From assembly GCA_038316355.1 (NCBI GenBank), contig JBBQAO010000010.1, forward strand, positions 12,222 to 76,221: 64,000 bases of DNA, given 5' to 3'. The translations under genes were made by a program, and so were the position numbers. The notes under the pieces were generated by a model. That model saw only the letters and a list, made by a program, of their open reading frames with translations, was not told the origin of the DNA and did not search any database. Below are positions 53,715 to 61,905 of the stretch, piece by piece (position 1 is the stretch's first letter; each line of letters starts with the position of its first letter). Origin of the DNA: Ga0077527 sp038316355. Its GTDB lineage: Bacteria; Pseudomonadota; Gammaproteobacteria; Burkholderiales; SG8-41.

Positions 53715-55184
53715 ATGAAGTTCGGCGACTATATAAAAGTCAAATCCCTGCAGACGCCTGCCGGGTTTCGCGACAACGTGCAGCGGCTGGGCCTGGCCAT
53801 GCCCTGCGACGATGTGCTGGAGTCCGGCGTGGGTGCGCCGCTGGCCGCACCTCTGACGATTGACGGGCTGACCATCGGCAACCGCTTTGCGATTCACCCG
53901 ATGGAAGGCTGGGATGCGCTGGAGGATGGCCGTCCGTCGGACAACACGCGCCGGCGCTGGCAGCGTTTCGGTGCATCCGGTGCGAAGCTGATCTGGGGCG
54001 GTGAAGCGGTGGCAGTGCGGCCCGACGGTCGCGCCAATCCCAACCAGCTGATGCTCAACGACGGCACGCAGGGCGAGATCGGTGCCATGCGTGAGTCGCT
54101 GGTCGCAGCGCATCGCGAAGTCATGGGCAGCGATCAGGGGCTGGTGATCGGCCTGCAACTGACGCACTCGGGGCGTTTCTGCAAGCCGAATGATCATCAT
54201 AAACAGGAGCCGATGATTCTCTACCGGCATCCGATCCTCGACCGCAAGTTCAAACTCAAGCCGGACCATCCGATCATGAGCGACGGCGACATCCGTCAGT
54301 TGATCGATCAGTACGTCGCAGTGGCCAAACGTGCCGCCACGCTGGGGTTTGATTTTGTCGATCTCAAGGCCTGCCACGGTTACCTCGGCCATGAATTCCT
54401 GTCGGCGAAAACCCGCCCGGGAGAATTTGGCGGCTCGCTGGAGAACCGTACGCGGTTTTTGCGCGAGATTGCAGCCGGGGTGCGCGCCGAAGCGCCGGGA
54501 TTAAAAATCGGCCTGCGCATTTCCGCCATCGACAGCGTGCCCTTCCGCCCCGATCCGGCCTTGTCCGGCCCGGAGGGTCTGGGGCCGGGCACGCCGGAAG
54601 AATTTCCGCTGCCGTACCGTTACGGTTTCGGCCATGATGAAAACAATCCGCTGCAGATCGACCTGACGGAAACCCGCGCGGTGATCGCACTGGCGCGCGA
54701 CATGGGCATCCGCCTGTTCAACATCACGCTGGGCAGCCCGTACTACAACCCACACCTGACGCGGCCGGCCCTGTATCCGCCGTCCGACGGTTACCATCCG
54801 CCGGAAGATCCGCTGATCGGCGTGATGCGGCACCTCAATGTTGTGCGTGAACTGAAACAATCCTTCCCTGACGTTGCGCTGGTCGGCAGCGGTTACACCT
54901 ATTTGCAGGAATTCCTGCCGCATGTGGCGCAGGCCGTGGTGCGCGCCGGCTGGACCGATCTGGTCGGGCTCGGCCGCATGGTGCTGTCCTATCCCGAACT
55001 GCCGGCAGATGTGCTGGCAGGCCGCGGCATGCAGCGCAAACGCCTGTGCCGCACCTTCAGCGACTGCACCACGGCGCCGCGCCACGGCCTGGTGTCCGGC
55101 TGTTATCCGCTGGATGCGCATTACAAGAAATCGCCGGAGATGGTGAAGGTGACGGCGATCAAGAAGGCGGCGAATATTTCATAA
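53715..55184 (+). CDS. Old Yellow Enzyme family NADH:flavin oxidoreductase
   Basis: A 489-residue TIM-barrel flavoprotein. GNRFAIHPMEGWDA is the FMN-binding start, LQLTHSGRF and KACHGYLGHEFLSAKTRPGEFGGSLENRTRF are the typical barrel segments, and VGLGRMVLSYPE binds the phosphate. The CRTFSDCTTAPRHG region is a cysteine-bearing tail different from the iron-sulfur motif of 2,4-dienoyl-CoA reductases, and no second NAD domain follows. The substrate is probably an unsaturated carbonyl compound; not decided. Confidence 0.9.
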   Translation: MKFGDYIKVKSLQTPAGFRDNVQRLGLAMPCDDVLESGVGAPLAAPLTIDGLTIGNRFAIHPMEGWDALEDGRPSDNTRRRWQRFGASGAKLIWGGEAVAVRPDGRANPNQLMLNDGTQGEIGAMRESLVAAHREVMGSDQGLVIGLQLTHSGRFCKPNDHHKQEPMILYRHPILDRKFKLKPDHPIMSDGDIRQLIDQYVAVAKRAATLGFDFVDLKACHGYLGHEFLSAKTRPGEFGGSLENRTRFLREIAAGVRAEAPGLKIGLRISAIDSVPFRPDPALSGPEGLGPGTPEEFPLPYRYGFGHDENNPLQIDLTETRAVIALARDMGIRLFNITLGSPYYNPHLTRPALYPPSDGYHPPEDPLIGVMRHLNVVRELKQSFPDVALVGSGYTYLQEFLPHVAQAVVRAGWTDLVGLGRMVLSYPELPADVLAGRGMQRKRLCRTFSDCTTAPRHGLVSGCYPLDAHYKKSPEMVKVTAIKKAANIS

Positions 55185-55201
55185 TAAAAACAAATGCTTA
55201 T
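55183..55201 (-). repeat. 19-base AT-rich intergenic motif, copy 5
   Basis: On the minus strand reads ATAAGCATTTGTTTTTATT, one difference from consensus. It overlaps the stop of the flavin oxidoreductase gene and is the only copy not pointing toward a following gene start. Confidence 0.6.
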
Positions 55202-55280
55202 ATTCTTTTTGTATCTGGCGATTCTCAATAAAGCAGTGAAAATTCAGCGGCAAAGCCGTCGTCCAAATTTAAACGGGGTG

Positions 55281-55309
55281 TTGTTGCGTGATGCGCAACA
55301 CGCTATCAT
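55281..55309 (+). promoter_or_regulatory. higBA promoter with embedded operator
   Basis: TTGTTG (55281-55286) and TATCAT (55304-55309) are 17 bases apart, and the spacer holds the inverted repeat GTTGCG-TGATG-CGCAAC (55283-55299). Binding of the antitoxin there would block the promoter. The start codon is only seven bases past the -10, so the transcript may be leaderless. Confidence 0.55.
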
Positions 55310-55315
55310 CAGCGT

Positions 55316-55594
55316 ATGATTCAATCGTTCCGGCACAAAGGTCTGAGGAAGTTCTTTGAGTCCGGGAGCGCGGCGGGAATCCAGCCTTCCCACGCCAAGC
55401 GACTTCGGATGCTTTTGGTTGCTTTGGATACTGCTCAGTCCGTTGACGACATGGACGTTCCGGGATTTCGTCTGCACCCGTTGAAAGGGGCGGAGCGCGG
55501 TCGCTGGTCGGTGTGGGTTAATGGAAACTGGCGTCTGACCTTTGAATTTAAGGACGGACATGCCTATGTTTTGGACTATGAGGACTATCATTAA
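55316..55594 (+). CDS. higB: HigB-type toxin (RelE/ParE superfamily mRNA interferase)
   Basis: A 92-residue toxin: MIQSFRHKGLRKFFESGSAA, then RLHPLKGAERGRWSVWVNGNWRLTFEF and VLDYEDYH match the HigB group, which cuts mRNA on the ribosome when free of antitoxin. Toxin-first order is the usual one for HigBA. It lies directly before higA with no gap. The start may be leaderless. Confidence 0.93.
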   Translation: MIQSFRHKGLRKFFESGSAAGIQPSHAKRLRMLLVALDTAQSVDDMDVPGFRLHPLKGAERGRWSVWVNGNWRLTFEFKDGHAYVLDYEDYH

Positions 55595-55888
55595 ATGGCT
55601 ATGCACAATCCCCCGCATCCCGGCGAATTCATTACTGAGGTTTACCTGGAACCGAACAATCTGAGCGGTCGCGAACTTGCGGTCACGCTTGGGGTGTCTC
55701 CTTCCACGCTGAATCGCATTCTTACGGGCACCAGCAACGTCAGCCCCGAGATGGCATTGCGTCTTTCCAAAGCGCTGGGGCGCTCTCCTGAGAGTTGGCT
55801 TGCCATGCAATCCAACCATGACCTCTGGCAGGCGAGGCGGCGTGTGAAGCTCGGCAATGTCGGCAGAGCCAGGCTCACAGCGGCCTGA
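55595..55888 (+). CDS. higA: HigA-type antitoxin with Xre helix-turn-helix
   Basis: A 97-residue antitoxin. HPGEFITEVYLEPNNLSGRELAVTLGVSPSTLNRILTGTSNVSPEMALRLSKALG is the classical HigA helix-turn-helix, and PESWLAMQSNHDLWQAR follows. It neutralises HigB and represses the pair by binding near the promoter, probably the GTTGCG/CGCAAC repeat. Confidence 0.94.
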   Translation: MAMHNPPHPGEFITEVYLEPNNLSGRELAVTLGVSPSTLNRILTGTSNVSPEMALRLSKALGRSPESWLAMQSNHDLWQARRRVKLGNVGRARLTAA

Positions 55889-56012
55889 CCATGCGATGAA
55901 CATCCTGAATTAAAGTGGTCAGGGTCGATATGTTTTTCGCTGAAGGGGTATTGAGCCTGGCTCCTTTGTCCACGTTATGCAGCAACGTATTTCCGAACCA
56001 GAGGGACAGATC

Positions 56013-56527
56013 ATGAACTCAACAGAATACATTGCCGTGCTCGGCCTTCTCATCGCATTGGCAAGCGCAGCATTCGCCGGCTACTCATGGCATGCCACGC
56101 GCAAAGCGACGCTTCTTCAGGCTCTCACCGCAATGCAATTGGAGTATCGCTCTGCCGAAATGCCGGATGCAGTAAGCGCGGTGTGGAACTTCTATCGTGA
56201 GCACAAGGACGATCTTATCAACGCTTACGATTTGGCGTCTGAGGTGGACAGGCAGATGGTTGCTGCCGCAGACCCTGTTCACCGAATCGACGTTTTGAAG
56301 ATCACGCTTCATTACAAGCGACGTTTCGTATCCTCTTTTACGTCATTCTTGCCGAGCTTTACACGACCGGTCTTTACCCGAGGAGGCGCCTCTTTGCAGC
56401 TTGGTCGAAGGGCGATCTCCAGATCATCCAGAACGTTCTTCTTCCAATAGAGAAGCACCTTGGAGCACGTTACGAGACTGGTCGACCGAGCGTCTTAAGG
56501 AGAGACTGTATAACGATGCACCGTTAA
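56013..56527 (+). pseudogene. Frameshifted membrane-anchored hypothetical protein
   Basis: The frame from the ATG at 56013 (AGAGGGA upstream) gives MNSTEYIAVLGLLIALASAA, a membrane helix, then a helical domain up to HYKRRF near 56325. The same frame then becomes low-complexity and ends at 56450, while the next frame reads on sensibly (LFYVILAELYTTGLYPRRRL, then LQIIQNVLLPIEKHLG) to a stop at 56527. One missing base near 56325 would explain this; a sequencing error is possible. No family firmly recognised. Confidence 0.55.
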
Positions 56528-56707
56528 TCTTGAAAAGTGACGATGCATAACTTGCTACCGCACACAATCTGCGCGGCAATCGTGCAATTAATGCTCTCAC
56601 GTCGATTATCGGCAGCGGCACAGCATGACAGTCTCTGGCAAGATCCACCCTACCCCAAGGCCTAACTGTTGGCTGCGCGTCCCATCTACATCGAAAAGGA
56701 GAAGGCA

Positions 56708-57001
56708 ATGTCCAGTACTGGTTACCACGAACCGATTGAGGAACTGTCTACCGAAACACAAGACATGCACAGAGCCATCGTTTCGCTGATGGAAGAACTT
56801 GAAGCTGTGGACTGGTACAACCAGCGCGCCGACGCGTGCAAGGATCCAGACCTGAAGGCGATCCTCGAACACAACCGAGACGAAGAAAAGGAACACGCTT
56901 CGATGGTTCTGGAATGGATCCGACGCAAGGATCCAACGTTCTCCAAGGAACTGAAGGACTACCTCTTCACTGAGAAGCCAATCGCGCACAAGCAAGCGTA
57001 G
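56708..57001 (+). CDS. Encapsulated-ferritin-type (EncFtn) ferritin-like protein, orphan and short
   Basis: A 97-residue two-helix ferritin-like protein. HRAIVSLMEELEAVDWYNQR and ILEHNRDEEKEHASMVLEWI closely follow the encapsulated ferritin of Rhodospirillum rubrum; the ferroxidase ligands (E30, E60, H63) and W36-Y37 are kept. Two such chains build one ferroxidase centre. Known encapsulated forms carry a C-terminal targeting tail and are followed by an encapsulin gene. Here the frame ends at EKPIAHKQA, with the stop inside a palindromic repeat, and no encapsulin gene is near. AGGAGAAGGCA before the ATG at 56708 fixes the start. Confidence 0.88.
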   Translation: MSSTGYHEPIEELSTETQDMHRAIVSLMEELEAVDWYNQRADACKDPDLKAILEHNRDEEKEHASMVLEWIRRKDPTFSKELKDYLFTEKPIAHKQA

Positions 57002-57074
57002 CCCGTATGAAACGAAGTGAAATACGGGATCGGGAATGACTTTCCCGTAATCCGCTGCGCTCCTTGCGGGCTAC
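56998..57074. repeat. GTAGCCCG...CGGGCTAC palindromic repeat
   Basis: A left arm starting GTAGCCCGTATGAAACGAAG and a right arm ending CCTTGCGGGCTAC form an imperfect hairpin. It is the widespread proteobacterial intergenic repeat of that type. It supplies the stop codon of the EncFtn gene and lies between two convergent genes, where it may also end transcription. Confidence 0.75.
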
Positions 57075-57091
57075 AACTGTTGGCGATGTTT

Positions 57092-58291
57092 TCAGGAAAC
57101 GCCGTGCATCGCCAGCAGCGTCTTCATCCGCGCCATCGCCAGCTCCGGCTTTTGCAGCAATCCCGCCGCATCCGCCAGCCGGAACAGCTCGACAAGGTGT
57201 GGCAGTGACCGCGTACTCTGCTGTCCTCCCACCATCGTGAAATGCGACTGGTGGCCGTTGAGCCAGGCGATGAACACCACGCCTGTTTTATAGAACCGCG
57301 TAGGTGCGCCGAACATATGGCGTGACAGCGGCACGGTGGGTGCGAGGATGGAATCAAACTTTTCGCGGTCGTTCTGTGCCAGGGCGAGCAGCGCGGCGCT
57401 GGCGGCCGGTGCGATGGCGTCAAAAATACCAAGTAACGCGTCGCTGTGGCGTTGATTGGCTGAATCGCCGATTTCGTCACCGGCGATCAGTTCGGCGTAG
57501 TTGAAATCATCCCCGGTGTACATGCACACGCCCGCCGGCAGCCGTCGGCGCACGGTGATTTCGATGTCCTTGTCGAGCAGCGACATCTTGATGCCGTCAA
57601 CCTTGGCCGCATGCGCGTTGATGATGCCCAGCGCGATATCCACGGCCTGCTGCGTATCAGTTGAACCCCAGTAACCCTTCAGCGCCGGATCGAACATGTC
57701 GCCGAGCCAGTGCAGGATCACCGGTTGCCGCGCCTGGCGCAGAATGCGGTCATAAACCTTCTCGTAATCCGCCGGGCTGCGTGCGACTTTGGCCAGCGCC
57801 CGGCTGGCCATCAGGATCAGGCGGCCACCGACGGCTTCGATCGCGGCCATCTGTTCTTCGTAGGCACGGATCACCTCATCCACTGAGCGTGCGTCCTCGG
57901 GCGCCAACTGATCGGTGCCGCAGCCCGAGGCGAGCAGCGCGCCGGGAATGTCCTTTGCGGCATCGGTGGAGCGGCGGATCAGTTCCAGCGATTGCGGCCA
58001 GTCCATGCCCATGCCGCGTTGTGCGGTGTCCATGGCCTCGGCGACACCCAGGCCCATGCGCCACAGGTGCTGGCGGTAGGCGATGGTGGCGTCCCAGTCG
58101 ACGGCGCAGTCCAGCCAGGGATTAATAGTGGCGAGCGGATCGGCGACGACATGCGCTGCGGAGTAGGCGACACGCGTGAGCTGTGCCGGCGCGGTCGCGG
58201 TGACAAATTGCCGCGGGCCCTGCAGCCGGTAGTTTTCCATGCGGCCGTTATTGGCCGGGAGTTTGATCTGTAGGTCTGCGCTGCCGTCCAT
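57092..58291 (-). CDS. DUF993 family protein (aldolase-like TIM barrel)
   Basis: A 399-residue protein matching the DUF993 family, related to dihydrodipicolinate-synthase-like barrels: RVAYSAAHVVADPLA, INPWLDCAVDWDATIAYRQHLW, ALLASGCGTDQLAPED, QPVILHWLGDMFDPALKGYWG and KVDGIKMSLLDKDIE (a candidate Schiff-base Lys). The reaction is unknown. The ATG at 58291 (MDGSADLQIKLPA) follows GAGG at five bases; the long open frame upstream to 58783 is not counted. Confidence 0.85.
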   Translation of the reverse strand: MDGSADLQIKLPANNGRMENYRLQGPRQFVTATAPAQLTRVAYSAAHVVADPLATINPWLDCAVDWDATIAYRQHLWRMGLGVAEAMDTAQRGMGMDWPQSLELIRRSTDAAKDIPGALLASGCGTDQLAPEDARSVDEVIRAYEEQMAAIEAVGGRLILMASRALAKVARSPADYEKVYDRILRQARQPVILHWLGDMFDPALKGYWGSTDTQQAVDIALGIINAHAAKVDGIKMSLLDKDIEITVRRRLPAGVCMYTGDDFNYAELIAGDEIGDSANQRHSDALLGIFDAIAPAASAALLALAQNDREKFDSILAPTVPLSRHMFGAPTRFYKTGVVFIAWLNGHQSHFTMVGGQQSTRSLPHLVELFRLADAAGLLQKPELAMARMKTLLAMHGVS

Positions 58292-58379
58292 TGCGGCCTC
58301 GTCGTATGGGGAGGTGCGGTGATTATAAGGTCGGGCGCAGCAAAAGAAACGCCCCGCAGGGCGTGAACCCTGCGAGACG

Positions 58380-58490
58380 TTCTCCCTCAATCCCGGCCTC
58401 TCTGCTTCGCGGCAAGTGTTCCCTTGTCCCGAAGGGAGAGAGGAGATATCTGCGGCCAAGGGTGTGATCACCATTGGCCGGATTGGCGAT
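58380..58490. repeat. Intergenic repeat, GTGTTCCCTTG family, copy 3
   Basis: CTCTCTGCTTCGCGGCAAGT, then GTTCCCTTGTCCCGAAGGGA, then a trailing palindrome-like GGCCAAGG...CCATTGGCC. Nearly identical in its core to the copy at 63788. It lies between the small secreted protein gene and the DUF993 gene. Confidence 0.75.
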
Positions 58491-58496
58491 CGGCGC

Positions 58497-58799
58497 TTAG
58501 CGCAGCGGGATGTAGAAGTTCGGCAGCGTGATGTGGATGCCAGCGGACGGGCGGTAAACCGGAGCCGGCGCATAGGCATAAGCCGGAGCGCAATACCGCG
58601 GCACCGGACGGTAGTAGTGATGCACATCGCGGCGCACCACGTAGCGCGGCGGAGCGTAATGATTGCCACGGTGTTTGTCGAAGTGCTGCGAATGTTTCCA
58701 GTGTTTATTGCCATGGCCGCGGTCGTCGCCACGATCGGCCAACGCCGGACCTGCCGCGAACAACACTGCTGATAACACTGCACCGGTCAGAAGTTTCAT
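58497..58799 (-). CDS. Small secreted His/Tyr/Pro-rich protein
   Basis: A 100-residue protein with a clear signal peptide (MKLLTGAVLSAVLFAAGPALA) and a mature part rich in His, Tyr, Arg and Pro (HWKHSQHFDKHRGNHY; RYVVRRDVHHYYRPVP), ending in HITLPNFYIPLR. Such composition could bind metals or the envelope, but no family is recognised. GGAG before the ATG at 58799 supports the start. Confidence 0.7.
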   Translation of the reverse strand: MKLLTGAVLSAVLFAAGPALADRGDDRGHGNKHWKHSQHFDKHRGNHYAPPRYVVRRDVHHYYRPVPRYCAPAYAYAPAPVYRPSAGIHITLPNFYIPLR

Positions 58800-59158
58800 G
58801 GTGGTTCTCCTTTGCGCAAACTTGCTGTACTTACTGGTTGCCCCTGCGACTATTTTTTTGTGACTCATGAGTGCCGGTCACGAAACAGAGTCTAGGGGGC
58901 AATCTTCGACAACAATGTGAGCGTTTGTAAGGAGATGTAATGAGCCCGGTAGGTATTAAATAATTGTTTAAAATAAAATATTTATTTGGAGTCCATGGCA
59001 AAATCAAAAATGCTAACCGCCGATGAACGCGGATTAACGCCGATAACATCAAAAAGGTCGCAAAACCCGTCTTCAGTGCGCTTTGTGCGCAGGCTTGATC
59101 TGCGTTCATCGGCGTTTATCGGCGGTTAAATTGGATTCGGTCTTTCTGTTAGGTGCTC
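58800..59158. other. Intergenic region rich in repeats
   Basis: A 359-base gap: a weak seventh copy of the AT-rich motif (TTAAATAATTGTTTAAAAT, about 58956-58974) and the GATGAACGC-type palindrome; no gene seen. Confidence 0.6.
59014..59128. repeat. Intergenic palindrome, GATGAACGC family, copy 3
   Basis: The left arm starts TAACCGCCGATGAACGCGG and the right arm ends GTTTATCGGCGGTTA; they pair over about 30 bases. It lies just past the stop of the P-loop gene. Confidence 0.75.
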
Positions 59159-60955
59159 TTATTTTCCGCCCCACTGCCCCAGTGTATGGATACGATCATG
59201 ACCGATGATGTCCTGCAGTACGCGCGGTGTTACCGGTGCTGTTGAAAACTGCAAAGCCTGCGGCGCAACGGCGGCGATGCCGGCGCGGGTTTCGGCATCG
59301 GTGAGCGCAGTGGCGAGGGTTTGCGGATCGGACCAGACCATTTTGCCGTTCTCGGTGCGCAGATAAATCCGTCCGCTGTTGCGGTCGGCAAAATTCACCG
59401 CAGGCAGCCGGCTGACACATGCGGCGAGAAAACGTGTGTTGTGTTCCGGCGCCATCGCGGAGCCGCCCGGATGCACTTCCTGTGCATTCCTCGCATCGAC
59501 ATTGATGTGGCGGTAACGGTCGACGTCGAGCAGGCCTTTGACGTCGAGCACATTCATTTCGCCGTTCCAGCCGAAAGCGACGGTGCGTGGCCGTTCGCCT
59601 AGCGCCACGCTGTTGTCGAGGAATTCGTAATGCACTTTTTTGTCACCCGCCAGCGCCCAGGTGAAGAACACCTCAGGCATGCCGGTGTAGGCCTCGATGT
59701 TGTGCGCCAGCAGGTCGTCGACCGCCTTGTAACGCCCGACTTCGAGGCCGCGGCCCCACGCGCGTTCGACGGTAGCATCTGGCGGGGTGATCATGAAGAA
59801 TAAATAAACCAGATTGCCGAAGCGCGTCAGCAGGTTGCTGCCGGCGACGTCCGATGCCGGAGCGAAAGTGTCAAAACGGAAACGGTCGATCAGCAGATGC
59901 GACATTGCGCCGCGCGCCGCCTTGCGCGCCATGGTGCTGTCGAGTTTGTGGTCGACGATCTGCAGTTCATGGCCGCTCAGCGCGCCGGCGTATTTGTACG
60001 CCGGGCCCAGCGTGGCGTAATCGAGCAGGAATTTGCGGAAAATATCCGGGCTGATCAGCGCGAAATCATCCCAGTTGACGCCGATGCGCGCTGCCAGCGT
60101 GCGCTGCAACGGGCGCAGGGTACTTTTACCCGCTGCGGAAGCCCCCTTGGTGTTCATCACCACCGGTTGTGCCTGTGCCGGCAGCAAGCGCAAGCCTTCG
60201 GCCTGTGCCGCCTGTTGTACGTAAGGCTCGATCAGGCGGCCGATTTCCTCGCTGCCGTAATCATTGCCGGCGAGGTCGGTGGCCACGGTGGTAATCAATC
60301 CGCGATCACCCCAGATACGGCCGTGGCGCGCGTGCATCGCCGAGACGACGCGGGCAAGGGCGAGGCATGCCGCGCGTTGCAGCGGATCGCGGGTGGTCTG
60401 CGCCTGTGCATCCCAGCGGCGGATCGCGCGCAGGTCGCTGGCTTCGGCTTCCTCAACAACCGGTGCGGGTGCAGCGGTATGAAACAGGCGTGACCAGAAT
60501 CCGCGGCCTGATGGTGATGTGGCTGCCGCTGTGTCCTGCAGACCGTAGTCGAGCATGGTGGCGACGGCATTGAACAATTCCGTGCGCAATGTCTCATGCG
60601 CATCGCGGATTTCGGCCATGTGCGGTGCGACATGGCGGGTGAGGATGATTTCGCTGATGCGGCGGAAGTTGATACCGAGGTCTTCGGTTTTCTGGCCGTC
60701 ATCGATGCTGAAATCCGCCGTGACCCGCGCCAGCAGTTCATGCACCACCAGCCGTTCCGGCCGGAACACCACCAGGTCTTCCGCGGCGAGGCCGGTCAGG
60801 TCGGCGAGTTCGCGCGCCTGGCGCAAGGTGGTCAGTACATTTTCCGGACGATAAAGGGTGGCCAGCGGCAGCAGCTCCGCCGGAATCTGCGATTGCAGTC
60901 CGGGATTCCACGGTCCTTCAGGGAGGGCCGCAGCGGGGTGGTTGAGTTCAGGCAT
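59159..60955 (-). CDS. Large P-loop protein with zeta-toxin-like kinase region, function unknown
   Basis: A 598-residue protein. A helical N-terminal half precedes a Walker A GASAAGKST with K277, then DFALISPDIFRKFLLDY, an acidic-Arg segment HLLIDRFRFDTF, and VERAWGRGLEVGRYKAVDDLL, an arrangement like zeta toxin or other small-molecule kinases. The C-terminal 150 residues are unrelated to anything I recognise. The start is uncertain: the ATG at 60955 avoids overlap with the upstream gene, while the frame is open to 61039. No ribosome site is clear. It probably forms an operon with the HExxH gene upstream. Confidence 0.65.
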   Translation of the reverse strand: MPELNHPAAALPEGPWNPGLQSQIPAELLPLATLYRPENVLTTLRQARELADLTGLAAEDLVVFRPERLVVHELLARVTADFSIDDGQKTEDLGINFRRISEIILTRHVAPHMAEIRDAHETLRTELFNAVATMLDYGLQDTAAATSPSGRGFWSRLFHTAAPAPVVEEAEASDLRAIRRWDAQAQTTRDPLQRAACLALARVVSAMHARHGRIWGDRGLITTVATDLAGNDYGSEEIGRLIEPYVQQAAQAEGLRLLPAQAQPVVMNTKGASAAGKSTLRPLQRTLAARIGVNWDDFALISPDIFRKFLLDYATLGPAYKYAGALSGHELQIVDHKLDSTMARKAARGAMSHLLIDRFRFDTFAPASDVAGSNLLTRFGNLVYLFFMITPPDATVERAWGRGLEVGRYKAVDDLLAHNIEAYTGMPEVFFTWALAGDKKVHYEFLDNSVALGERPRTVAFGWNGEMNVLDVKGLLDVDRYRHINVDARNAQEVHPGGSAMAPEHNTRFLAACVSRLPAVNFADRNSGRIYLRTENGKMVWSDPQTLATALTDAETRAGIAAVAPQALQFSTAPVTPRVLQDIIGHDRIHTLGQWGGK

Positions 60956-60978
60956 GGCGGGCGGAGGGCGCGGGTGAT

Positions 60979-61743
60979 TCAGTTCAGGCCCGGCTGCAGC
61001 AGGCCGTTCTGCATGCCGGTGCTGCGCATTTGTGCGCATTGCGCTGGCGTCAGCTGTATTTGTTGTGGCGAGGTTTGTTCTGCCATCAGGTTGCCCGGCG
61101 TGTTGTCGTGTGCGCCGCTGTCCATCAGCACATGCGCCAGTTCGTGGGCGATGACCTGCCCCAGGTCACGCGTGCCGCGGGCGATCCATATCGTATTAGT
61201 GAGTTCAGGCCGGGTGCGGCTGTTGCCGCGGCCGATGGCTTCGGCATCGAAAGCCGGTACCTGGCGGGTGCCCGCGGTGAAATACAGCGTCGGTTTCGGC
61301 AATGTCAAGGCGCGCGCCACTTCACGCGAGCGGGGTGTATCGAAATGCCGGTGAGTATCAGGCACGGAAATGTGCAGCAGCTCCGCGCTGCTGATGCGGA
61401 TCCGGCATTGCGTGAGCAGGTTTGCGGCGGTGCGCAATGCCGTGATCATCGTTGCGTCGTCCCAGCGATCGATATTGGCGATGCTCAATTGCAGTGTCAG
61501 TTCAGATACCGTATCGGATTGCGCTGCCAAGTCACTGATTGTTTTGCGACTCTCGATGGTGAATGGCATGGAATCAGCGGCACGTGTACCGGCAGCGCCC
61601 CCCCATCCGGTGATCAGGCCCAGCGCAATCAGCGCGTAGCGCGTGCCCGAGACAGCCCGGGATGCTGAAAAAATAGGCAATCTAACGAGGCCCCGGGCGT
61701 GGCGCAGGTTCATACGCGGATTTTTGCGGTTGTTCACAGACAT
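60979..61743 (-). CDS. Putative exported zinc metalloprotease-like protein
   Basis: A protein of about 254 residues with an N-terminal hydrophobic segment (RYALIALGLITGWGGAAG) that may be a signal peptide after a long basic start. HELAHVLMDSGAH is a HExxH zinc site followed by a further His, reminiscent of but not equal to the metzincin HExxHxxGxxH; NTPGNLMAEQ could be the Met-turn. Starts at 61743, 61749 (GTG) or 61713 are all possible; none has a ribosome site. It lies 23 bases upstream of the P-loop gene. Confidence 0.6.
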   Translation of the reverse strand: MSVNNRKNPRMNLRHARGLVRLPIFSASRAVSGTRYALIALGLITGWGGAAGTRAADSMPFTIESRKTISDLAAQSDTVSELTLQLSIANIDRWDDATMITALRTAANLLTQCRIRISSAELLHISVPDTHRHFDTPRSREVARALTLPKPTLYFTAGTRQVPAFDAEAIGRGNSRTRPELTNTIWIARGTRDLGQVIAHELAHVLMDSGAHDNTPGNLMAEQTSPQQIQLTPAQCAQMRSTGMQNGLLQPGLN

Positions 61744-61812
61744 ATCCACAGAAATTGTGAATCATTTTTTACAGCATGCACCGGAATGGTGATTTCTGCA
61801 GAAGCTGTTGCA

Positions 61813-61828
61813 ATCACGTTGTCGTGAT
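61813..61828. promoter_or_regulatory. Candidate operator ATCACG-TTGT-CGTGAT
   Basis: A perfect 6-4-6 inverted repeat 70 bases upstream of the metalloprotease-like gene; may bind a dimeric regulator. Confidence 0.35.
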
Positions 61829-61886
61829 GTGAACAGGCGCCAACCAAGCGGCAAAAAAACGTCACGGGGAAAATGCCATTTTTACA

Positions 61887-61905
61887 TTTAAAAACAATTA
61901 CTTAT
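61887..61905 (-). repeat. 19-base AT-rich intergenic motif, copy 6
   Basis: Reads ATAAGTAATTGTTTTTAAA toward the metalloprotease-like gene, about 144 bases before its start; two end bases differ from consensus. Confidence 0.65.

Noticed and set aside
55970..55990. Class 1 integron attI-like sequence (CGTTATGCAGCAACG)
   Set aside because: Only a short resemblance; no integrase and no full attI site.
57092..58783. DUF993 protein starting at the upstream end of its open frame
   Set aside because: The extra 163 residues run through the small secreted protein gene and a repeat; the ATG at 58291 has a ribosome site.
61741..61751. DnaA box (ATATCCACAG)
   Set aside because: A single imperfect 9-mer without a cluster, dnaA or dnaN; not evidence for an origin.
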